Part shown: piece after piece, positions 57,394 to 64,000 of the stretch | Layout: each line of letters begins with the position of its first letter | Numbering within the stretch: position 1 is the first letter of the stretch | Assembly (NCBI RefSeq): GCF_026619435.1 | Contig: NZ_JAOVZQ010000001.1 | Span: 3,603,501-3,667,500 of the forward strand | Reading direction: 5' to 3' | Length of the DNA stretch: 64,000 bases | Source of the DNA: Hoeflea ulvae | Lineage (GTDB): Bacteria; Pseudomonadota; Alphaproteobacteria; Rhizobiales; Rhizobiaceae | Position numbers and translations under genes: made by a program | Notes under the pieces: model-generated | What the model saw: only the letters and a program-made list of their open reading frames with translations | The model's database searches: none | What the model was told of the DNA's origin: nothing

Positions 57394-58258
57394 CTAGCCG
57401 ATCGTCATATCCAGTCCGATGTCCAGCGTCGGGGCCGCCATGGTGATCTTCGAAGTCGAGATATAGTCGACGCCGGTCTCGGCGATGGCCCGGATAGTGT
57501 CGAGCGCGACATTGCCCGACGCTTCCAGCGTGATCCTGCCACTGGGCCATCTCGACCGCCTGGCCCAGCATGTCGGGGCCCATATTGTCCAGGAGGCAGG
57601 CATCAGCGCCATGCTTGAGCACGGTTTCGAGCTGGTCGAGCGTGTCGACCTCGATCTCGACCCGGACAAGATGGCCGGCAAAGGCCTTCGCCGCCTTCAG
57701 CGCCTGCTCGATGCCGCCGGCCACGGCGATGTGGTTGTCCTTGATCAGGATCGCGTCATCAAGACCATAGCGGTGCGAGGAACCGCCACCGCAGCGCACG
57801 GCGTATTTTTCCACCGCACGCAGTCCCGGAATGGTCTTGCGCGTGCAGGTGACCTTGGCGCTGGTATGGGCGATGGCGTCGGCAAAGCGTGCCGTGTGGG
57901 TGGCGATGCCCGACAGATGCATCATGTAATTGAGCGCCACCCGCTCGGCCGACAGCAAACCGCGCGCCGGGCCGGAGATGTGCGCGATCCGCGCGCCGGG
58001 TTCGACCCGCGCGCCGTCGGCAACCAGTGCCTCGAAGCGAATCGCCGGATTGATCAGCCGGAACGCGGCCGCAGCCAGCGGCAATCCGGAGATGACGCCG
58101 GCCTCGCGGCTGTTCATTTCGGCTGTGGCCTGCCTGTCCGGGCCGATCGTGGCATTGGTGGTGATGTCGCCGGCGCGGCCCAGATCTTCAAGCAGGGCTG
58201 CGCGCACCTGGTCCTCGACCATCAGCTGCGGCAATTCGGGAAGGAAGGGGGTGGTCAT
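57394..58258 (-). pseudogene. nadC: Nicotinate-nucleotide pyrophosphorylase with a one-base frameshift
   Basis: Read over two frames it is about 287 residues, the normal NadC size. 'EDLGRAGDITTNATI', 'HLSGIATHTARFADA', 'CTRKTIPGLRAVEKYAVRCGG', 'DAILIKDNHI' and 'CLLDNMGPD' are in the first frame. 'GRITLEASGNVALDTIR' and 'GVDYISTSKIT' complete the barrel in the second. The frame breaks at 57541: the coding strand has CAG-T-GGC where CAG-GGC would give A-Q-G-R. NadC converts quinolinate and PRPP to nicotinate mononucleotide. A broken nadC in a nadABC operon with intact nadA and nadB is unlikely to be tolerated unless salvage is available, so a sequence error is likely. It starts 3 bp after nadB. 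Confidence 0.85.
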
Positions 58259-58261
58259 GGC

Positions 58262-59857
58262 TCAGCTCTCCAGAAGGTCGGGAATGATGGAATGGGCCTG
58301 TCCGAGCGTCAGCAGCGTCCGCCGTTTCCAGGCCAGCTCTTCCTCCGGGTAATCGATGCGGAAATGCCCGCCTCGGCTTTCGCTGCGATTGAGCGCGCAG
58401 ACCGCGATCAGCTTGGCCGTGGTGATGACATTGTCGAAACGGACGGAATGGCTGTTGCGGGCAAGCTCGAGGATCTTGTCGAGCGCCTCGCGCATGCCTT
58501 CTCCGTCACGCAGCACACCCAGATGCGCGCTCATCACCTGGCGCAAGGCCACCATGTTGGGGTGGTCGTTTTCGGTGATGTATTCGGTCGTCGTCACCGA
58601 CCCGTCCTGCCAGTTGGCGGGCGCGTCGGGCTTGATTTCGGCCTTCAGCGCTTCGGCGATGCGGGCGGAAAACACCACCGCTTCCAGAAGCGAGTTCGAG
58701 GCCAGCCGGTTGGCGCCATGTGCACCGGTCGAGGTGCACTCGCCGCAGGCCCAGAAGCCCGGCAGCGACGAGCGGCCATTGATGTCGGTCCAGATCCCGC
58801 CCATGAAATAATGCGCTGCCGGGATCACCGGGATCATCTCCCTGGCCGGATCGATGCCTGCTTCCTGGCAATAGCCGAACACGGTGGGAAATTCCGCCGC
58901 GAAATCATCCACTGCCGTACGGCAATCGAGAAACGCGCCCCTGCCCGCCTTGACCTCGGCAAAGATACCCCGCGCCACCACATCGCGCGGCGCAAGTTCG
59001 GCGTCGGCGTGCAGCGGCAGCATGAAACGCTCGCCGGCGGAATTGTGCAGCGTCGCGCCATGGCCGCGCAGCGCTTCCGTTGCAAGCGGCGCCGGGTCCT
59101 TGCCGACATTGATCGCGGTGGGGTGGAACTGGACGAATTCCATGTCGGCCAGCCGGGCGCCGGCGCGTGCCGCCATGCCGATGCCGCCGCCGCGCGCCTC
59201 GGTCGGATTGGTCGTCACCTCGTAGAGGTGGCCGATGCCGCCGGTGGCCATCACCACATTCGAGCCGGTGATCCGGTGCAATTCTTCGCCGCTGCCGGCC
59301 TTGTCACGCGCGACGACGCCGGTCACCCGGCCGTCCTCGAGGATCAGATCCTCGACCACATAGCCTTCCAGCACCCTGATCGACGGCGTGTTGCGCACTG
59401 AGGCGACCAGCGCCTCCATGATGGCGCGGCCGGCCATGTCGCCCTTGACCCGGACAATGCGGCTTTCCGAATGCGCCGCCTCGCGGCTGACGGCCAGATG
59501 GCCCTCAAGATCGCGGTCGAACGGCACGCCATAGCCGAGCAGATCAAGGATCCGCTCCGAGGCTTCCGTGGCCATGGCGCGGATGACCGCCTCATCGACA
59601 ATGCCGTCGCCGGCAACGATGGTGTCATGGACGTGGCTTTCGATGGTGTCGCCGGGTCCGACGGCGGCGGCAATGCCGGCCTGCGCCCAGGCCGACGAGG
59701 CGCCGCGGCCGATGGGGGCCGCGGCCAGCACGGTCACCGCCTTGGGCGCCAGTTTCAGCGCGCAGAACAGGCCGGCAAGCCCCCCGCCGATGATGACGAC
59801 CTCATCGGACCGCTTGACCGCTTGCGGCTGATGGATGGCAATGGCAGTCGACGTCAT
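58262..59857 (-). CDS. nadB: L-aspartate oxidase
   Basis: 531 residues from ATG 59857, with AAGGAG upstream. It is an FAD enzyme of the succinate dehydrogenase flavoprotein group: '[17 protein letters not shown]', '[13 protein letters not shown]' (flavin-binding), 'HSESRIVRV', '[12 protein letters not shown]', '[10 protein letters not shown]' and '[25 protein letters not shown]'. It oxidises L-aspartate to iminoaspartate, which NadA condenses. The frame open upstream of 59857 overlaps nadA and has no family support. Confidence 0.96.
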   Translation of the reverse strand: MTSTAIAIHQPQAVKRSDEVVIIGGGLAGLFCALKLAPKAVTVLAAAPIGRGASSAWAQAGIAAAVGPGDTIESHVHDTIVAGDGIVDEAVIRAMATEASERILDLLGYGVPFDRDLEGHLAVSREAAHSESRIVRVKGDMAGRAIMEALVASVRNTPSIRVLEGYVVEDLILEDGRVTGVVARDKAGSGEELHRITGSNVVMATGGIGHLYEVTTNPTEARGGGIGMAARAGARLADMEFVQFHPTAINVGKDPAPLATEALRGHGATLHNSAGERFMLPLHADAELAPRDVVARGIFAEVKAGRGAFLDCRTAVDDFAAEFPTVFGYCQEAGIDPAREMIPVIPAAHYFMGGIWTDINGRSSLPGFWACGECTSTGAHGANRLASNSLLEAVVFSARIAEALKAEIKPDAPANWQDGSVTTTEYITENDHPNMVALRQVMSAHLGVLRDGEGMREALDKILELARNSHSVRFDNVITTAKLIAVCALNRSESRGGHFRIDYPEEELAWKRRTLLTLGQAHSIIPDLLES

Positions 59858-59907
59858 GGCAGGCTCCTTGCTGGCGGCAACCGGAACTCCGGCGCGGCAC
59901 CCAGACG

Positions 59908-60987
59908 TCAGTTCTTCAGATTGATCATCCGCTCGACCGCCAGCCGGGCACGGCCGGCAATGGCCGGATCGACCACGACCTCCTCGGTCATGTAGAGCAG
60001 GCTGTCGAGGATCTTGGGCAGCGTGATCCGCTTCATGTGCGGGCACAGATTGCACGGCTTGATGAATTCGACACCCTCGACTTCGCTCTCGATATTGGAT
60101 GCCATCGAGCATTCGGTCACCAGCAGCACCCGCGGCGGTCGCGTATCCTTGACATAATTGATCATGCCGGCGGTCGACCCGGAATAGTCGCACACCGCGA
60201 TCACGTCCGGGTGGCATTCCGGATGGCCGATGATCTCGATGGTCGGATCAGCTTCCTTGTAGGCCAGCAGCTCTTCGGCGGTGAAGCGCTCATGCACTTC
60301 GCAATGGCCCTTCCAGGTCAGGATCTTCTTGCTTGTCTGCTTGGCGACATTCATCGCCAGATATTCGTCCGGAATGCACAGGATCGTGTCGGATTCGAAG
60401 CTTTCGCAAACCGCCACGGCATTGGACGAGGTGCAGCACACATCGGTCTCGGCCTTCACATCGGCAGAGGTGTTGACGTAAGTCACCACCGGCACGCCGG
60501 GATAGCGTTCCTTCAACAGCCGCACATCGGCCCCGGTGATAGAATCCGACAGCGAGCATCCGGCCTTGGCGTCCGGGATCAGCACGGTCTTGTCCATGTT
60601 GAGGAGCTTCGAGGTCTCAGCCATGAAATGCACGCCGCACTGGATGATGATCTGCTCATCGACCAGCGACGCCTCGCGCGCCAGCTGCAGCGAATCGCCA
60701 GCGATATCGGCAACACAGTGAAAGATGTCCGGCGTCTGGTAGTTGTGCGCCAGTATCGCGGCACCGCGTTCCTTCTTGATCCGGTTGATCGCATGCACAT
60801 AGGGCGCATAGACCGGCCATTCGATTTCCGGAATGTGATTGCGCACGCGCTCATACAGATGCGCCGTCTCGCGCGCCACCGCCGGGGTGTATTTCAGCTC
60901 CGGACGATCCATTACGCCGAACCGTTCCGCGGCACTCTGGATCCGTGGTGCGGTCTGGGTGGCAGCTTCTGTGTGCAACCGGGTCAT
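59908..60987 (-). CDS. nadA: Quinolinate synthase A
   Basis: 359 residues from ATG 60987, which has AGGAGGG upstream. It condenses iminoaspartate with dihydroxyacetone phosphate to quinolinate and needs a 4Fe-4S cluster. Cluster cysteines lie in '[11 protein letters not shown]', '[11 protein letters not shown]' and '[12 protein letters not shown]'. '[12 protein letters not shown]' and '[12 protein letters not shown]' are substrate-binding motifs. It is the first gene of nadABC, preceded by the 61.01 kb palindrome. Confidence 0.96.
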   Translation of the reverse strand: MTRLHTEAATQTAPRIQSAAERFGVMDRPELKYTPAVARETAHLYERVRNHIPEIEWPVYAPYVHAINRIKKERGAAILAHNYQTPDIFHCVADIAGDSLQLAREASLVDEQIIIQCGVHFMAETSKLLNMDKTVLIPDAKAGCSLSDSITGADVRLLKERYPGVPVVTYVNTSADVKAETDVCCTSSNAVAVCESFESDTILCIPDEYLAMNVAKQTSKKILTWKGHCEVHERFTAEELLAYKEADPTIEIIGHPECHPDVIAVCDYSGSTAGMINYVKDTRPPRVLLVTECSMASNIESEVEGVEFIKPCNLCPHMKRITLPKILDSLLYMTEEVVVDPAIAGRARLAVERMINLKN

Positions 60988-61009
60988 GGCAAACCCTCCT
61001 GTCATCCTA

Positions 61010-61030
61010 TTATGCTCAATTTGAGCATAA
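61010..61030. promoter_or_regulatory. Probable NadQ operator upstream of nadABC
   Basis: TTATGCTCAA, one central T, and the exact inverse TTGAGCATAA form a perfect 21-bp palindrome. It sits 22 bp before the nadA start. NadQ-type regulators are known to bind a palindrome of this kind before nadABC, and nadQ is in this window, so repression under NAD sufficiency is expected. Confidence 0.8.
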
Positions 61031-61137
61031 TTATGGTCAAAAAGAAACCGGCAATGCCGGGGAACCACTCACATAGGCCTTTGCCGGCATGATTGCAAGC
61101 GAGCCACGCCTGGCAATCATGCCCGGTCAGCCCCGGC

Positions 61138-61788
61138 TCACTCGAAAAGCTTGCTCTTTGCCGCGTCTTCCGCCGGTGCTGCATCCGGGGTCTGGGCAAG
61201 TGCTGTTTCGAGCGCGTACCCGGCTTGCGCAGCATATTTCTGCGCCGGATTGAGGCCCAGGCCGAAGGCCTTGGTGACGCCACCCAGCACATGGTCGATC
61301 CGCACCGAGCCATTGCTCTGCGCGTCGGAGACGAAGATGATCGACAGGTGCTCCGCCTCGCCTTCAGTCCCGATCACATCGCCGATCGGCTTGGAAAACA
61401 GTCCGACCTTGTTCTCCGCCGCCACCGTGGCCCACTCACGCCCCTTGCGCAGATGGGCGATGAAATTGCGCGCCTGGTCTACCGTCATCATCATCGCATG
61501 GCCGCCGCCATCGGCACCGTCCTGCGCCGGAACCATCACCGAGGCCATCAGCAACAGCCCGCGGTCCTTGTCGGGAACCGTCGAGCAATAGGTGAAGCCG
61601 ATACGGTCGGTGGAAAGATCGGTCACCTGCGCCGGGTCGCCGAGAATTGAACCATAAGGCGTTATGACAAATTGTATCGCCGGATCGAACGTGCCCCGGT
61701 CGGGGTCAAAATCGTCCGCACTCGCATTTGAGATCGATCCCAGGATCAGCGCAATCGCCATCGCCCCCGCATAGATTCCCTGCTTCAT
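61138..61788 (-). CDS. Conserved exported hypothetical protein
   Basis: 216 residues from ATG 61788 with a signal peptide ('MKQGIYAGAMAIALILG', cleavage near SNASA). The mature part has 'PDRGTFDPAIQFVITPYGS', a single Cys in 'FTYCSTVPDKDRG' and 'TVDQARNFIAHLRKGREW'. The C-terminus is Ala-rich. No family is recognised and no function can be assigned. It lies between nadA and the DUF2339 gene. Confidence 0.7.
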   Translation of the reverse strand: MKQGIYAGAMAIALILGSISNASADDFDPDRGTFDPAIQFVITPYGSILGDPAQVTDLSTDRIGFTYCSTVPDKDRGLLLMASVMVPAQDGADGGGHAMMMTVDQARNFIAHLRKGREWATVAAENKVGLFSKPIGDVIGTEGEAEHLSIIFVSDAQSNGSVRIDHVLGGVTKAFGLGLNPAQKYAAQAGYALETALAQTPDAAPAEDAAKSKLFE

Positions 61789-61861
61789 GGCTTCGCCTCC
61801 CACCAGATCACAACCCGGCAAGCATTCCCGCAGCCGGGACCGCTGTCAACAAAGGCCGTTT

Positions 61862-64000
61862 TCAGGCGCCTGGATCTGACCGGTTGCCGGTGCGCAACAG
61901 CACCCGCTGGTAGAACCGGCCGATCACCATCAAGGACAGGCCCAGGCCGATGAAGGAGAAGGCCCGCAAGGCGCCGGTCAGCGCCGACATGTCGATGAGA
62001 AAGACCTTTGCGACCGTCAGCAGGATCACCGCTGCCGACGCCGCCCGCAGCGGCACCGAGCGGAAGATCAGCCCCAGCGCCAGCACGCAACCGCCCATCA
62101 ACAACCACGCCACCGAATAGGACCAGATTTCAGCGTCGGATGTGGTGCGGAAAAATCCGACCTTCTCGCCCTGGAAGCCATGCCGGACCATCAGCGACAC
62201 ATAGATGAACAGCAACACCGCGCCGGTCGCGCCATAGCCGATCCGGTACCAGTTCGGCCGCGATGCCGAAGCCAGATAGCCGGTCAGCCCGGCCAGCAGA
62301 CCGGGGAGCAGGTAACCGGGCAGCAGCAGATTGAACACCCGTCCTTGGCCGAGCGCGGCGTTGGTGAAGAAGGGATTGAAGGCCACGACCAGGCCAAGCA
62401 CCATCGCCAGTATTCCCAAGGCCCCGACGCCAAGCGAGGCCAGCCGGAATACCCCTGCATCGCTGCGGCGCGAGGCCAGTTGAAGACCGATGGAAAAGCC
62501 CAGGGCCGCCATCGACTGGGTCGCCATGTCGATCAGGCCGAATGGCGCGCCGACAATGTCGCCACCGGCAATGAAGTGCCGCAGTTCGAGCGCCACGAAC
62601 AGGGCTGCCAGAGCCAGGCCGAAGGCGATGACCAGTTCGCCAGGCCGGCGCCCACCGGATCGGCGCAAGGCCAGGCCGCCCCAGACCAGCAAAGCCGCCG
62701 GCAGGGCGATGATCACGATCAGCAGGTTGAACAGCGGTGTCGTTCCGATGGCATCGGCGGCAAATGGCGCGTTGAAATAGAGCCCGGCCGATGCCAGCAT
62801 CGCCAGAGCCACCGCAAGCCAGCCAAGCGCCGGGACCGGCCGTTTGCCATGGATCTGGCAAGCACCGGCAGCCGTCACCGCAAAGCCGACCGGCATCCAT
62901 TGCCGCGTGAGCAGGATGGCAACCGCGAGCCCGGCAAGCGCCACGGCACCCACGGCCAGCCATGCCGGCGCCGGCGCCGACCAGTCGTCCGGCCGGGCAC
63001 GACAGAAGGTCTCGGTCAGCCCAACCATCAGCGCCGCCAGCGCCAGCGCCGCCAGCCCGCTGGCGATATGGGTTTCAAACGGAGCAACCGACAGGTAGAT
63101 CGCCGTCATGGTCAGCACCGCTATGCTCATCGCGGCCAGCGCCAGGCGCCCGGCCATGGCCGGCGCCGTGGCCGCCGCCCGCAGCCCCAGCAACACCGCC
63201 AGCAGGAAAGACGGAACCGCCAGCAGCAGGCTGTTGCGCACAAAGCCGGAAATATCGGCCGCCATTACCCCGTCGCGAAGATCAAGGCCCGAGGTGATCC
63301 CGGCCAGAACCGGGAAATCCAGTTGCAGGGACAACAGCGCCACCACGACCAGCACCGTTGCAAGCGGCGCGACAGGTGACATTGCCGGCCAGATCCCGGC
63401 AGCGGCCACCAGCAGCGCGGCAAGAAGCGATGTCAGCAGCAGCAATACCATCTGGTCGTCCCGGATGAGCGTGCCCAGCACCGCGACCAGCACGACGCAA
63501 AGCGTTGCCCCGATTGCAAGCCGAACCGCCGGACGGTCCTGCAGCGGCGCCGGCCGTTCGGCGCGTCCGGCGACAAGGCTTGCGACATGAACGCCAAACA
63601 GGGCGATCATCAGGACCGAGAGCGTGATCCGCGCCGTGTCGGTATCGACCGTCAACAGCAGCATGGCGAGAATCGTCGAGCCTGCGATGCCGCCGCTCGC
63701 CAGCCAGCGCCAATTGCGGATCCGTGCGACGCCCATCACGGCGGCGGTCACCACCAGGATATGGGCTGCAAACGCCACCGGGCTCGGCTCCTGCGTCGAG
63801 ACCAGCAGCGGAGCGGCATAGGCCCCGACCAGTCCGAGCGCGGCGAGTTTCGGCCCGTGCACTGCGGACAACAGCAGGCTGGCAATGCCCAGCACGGTCA
63901 GCCCGACAAAGGCGATGACCGGACCGACAAAGCCGTAGAGCGCATAGGCCGCATAGATCGTGCCAAAGGCGCCAATCGCCCCGGCGCCGGTGAGAATGCC
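61862..64000 (-). CDS. DUF2339 multispan membrane protein, N-terminus beyond the window
   Basis: At least 712 codons are visible, reading in frame to the window edge, so the true start is outside. About 20 hydrophobic segments occur, with 'LGLVGAYAAPLL' and repeated Ala/Leu/Gly helices, the DUF2339 pattern. These proteins are conserved in many Gram-negative bacteria and of unknown function. The coding frame remains open throughout; the C-terminus ends 'LRTGNRSDPGA'. Confidence 0.85.
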   Translation of the reverse strand, partial: GILTGAGAIGAFGTIYAAYALYGFVGPVIAFVGLTVLGIASLLLSAVHGPKLAALGLVGAYAAPLLVSTQEPSPVAFAAHILVVTAAVMGVARIRNWRWLASGGIAGSTILAMLLLTVDTDTARITLSVLMIALFGVHVASLVAGRAERPAPLQDRPAVRLAIGATLCVVLVAVLGTLIRDDQMVLLLLTSLLAALLVAAAGIWPAMSPVAPLATVLVVVALLSLQLDFPVLAGITSGLDLRDGVMAADISGFVRNSLLLAVPSFLLAVLLGLRAAATAPAMAGRLALAAMSIAVLTMTAIYLSVAPFETHIASGLAALALAALMVGLTETFCRARPDDWSAPAPAWLAVGAVALAGLAVAILLTRQWMPVGFAVTAAGACQIHGKRPVPALGWLAVALAMLASAGLYFNAPFAADAIGTTPLFNLLIVIIALPAALLVWGGLALRRSGGRRPGELVIAFGLALAALFVALELRHFIAGGDIVGAPFGLIDMATQSMAALGFSIGLQLASRRSDAGVFRLASLGVGALGILAMVLGLVVAFNPFFTNAALGQGRVFNLLLPGYLLPGLLAGLTGYLASASRPNWYRIGYGATGAVLLFIYVSLMVRHGFQGEKVGFFRTTSDAEIWSYSVAWLLMGGCVLALGLIFRSVPLRAASAAVILLTVAKVFLIDMSALTGALRAFSFIGLGLSLMVIGRFYQRVLLRTGNRSDPGA

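Noticed and set aside
57485..59401. A 638-codon frame opposite nadC and nadB
   Set aside because: The minus-strand NadB and NadC motifs are unmistakable. The plus-strand frame has no domain and no ribosome site.
58262..60217. A longer 651-codon nadB
   Set aside because: The extra N-terminal part overlaps nadA and does not look like NadB. ATG 59857 has AAGGAG and gives the usual length.

Overview
The window is about 62-65% GC by eye, densely coded, and reads as chromosome of an alphaproteobacterium of the order Hyphomicrobiales (Rhizobiales), probably a marine or saline member such as a Hoeflea-like genus. The evidence is the FixNOQP/FixGHIS type cbb3 oxidase genes with FNR/FixK boxes, the order dnaB-alr-radA-cvpA-purF, a NadQ-type regulator with nadABC, pssA/psd, a TIGR02301 gene, and a DmdA-like gene. 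The genus is inference. I saw no tRNA, rRNA, CRISPR array, prophage or insertion sequence.

Region 1 (1-20 kb) is respiratory. A MarR fragment and gnd come first. Then come ccoGHIS (cbb3 maturation) and ccoNOQP (the oxidase), both leftward, each with its own FNR-type box. About 9.4 kb of other genes separate the two blocks: a frameshifted DmdA-like gene, a HupE/UreJ-like membrane protein, a two-gene LodA/LodB-like quinoprotein operon, a DUF4198 exported protein and a membrane diguanylate cyclase. The LodA-like protein is the most striking gene in the window. It joins an N-terminal catalase-like haem domain to a cysteine-tryptophylquinone (CTQ) oxidase domain. A hemerythrin gene diverges from ccoN across the second FNR box.

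Region 2 (20-46 kb) is mostly core. It holds dnaB (with DnaA-box-like sites upstream), alr, a TetR/methyltransferase pair, radA, cvpA, purF and an SDR gene. Next is a lipid group (an Aas-like acyl-activating enzyme, pssA, psd), then an ArsR-Atm1 metal/thiol operon with a clear operator, a LysM envelope protein, a LOG protein, rarD and cimA. An operon of tightly overlapping small genes follows (DUF559, VOC, two GFA proteins, a 39-residue membrane peptide, pip), then cysS and a LysE exporter. Two kinds of GC-rich palindromic repeat lie between these genes.

Region 3 (46-64 kb) holds a frameshifted SRAP gene, a Nudix hydrolase, a homocysteine methyltransferase-like gene, a DUF3179 gene, small exported proteins, YgfZ, an HD hydrolase, a tyrosine phosphatase and nadQ. 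About 3.2 kb of more AT-rich DNA carries two lone genes: a secreted monohaem protein and a LysM/glycine-rich protein. The nadABC operon follows, with a perfect 21-bp palindrome upstream that I read as the NadQ operator. The window closes with an exported protein and a truncated DUF2339 membrane protein.

Three otherwise conserved genes (dmdA-like, SRAP, nadC) each carry a one-base frameshift. Two of these lie in the identical 8-mer GCCACTGG. Since nadC lies in the only NAD synthesis operon seen here, sequencing error is at least as likely as real decay.
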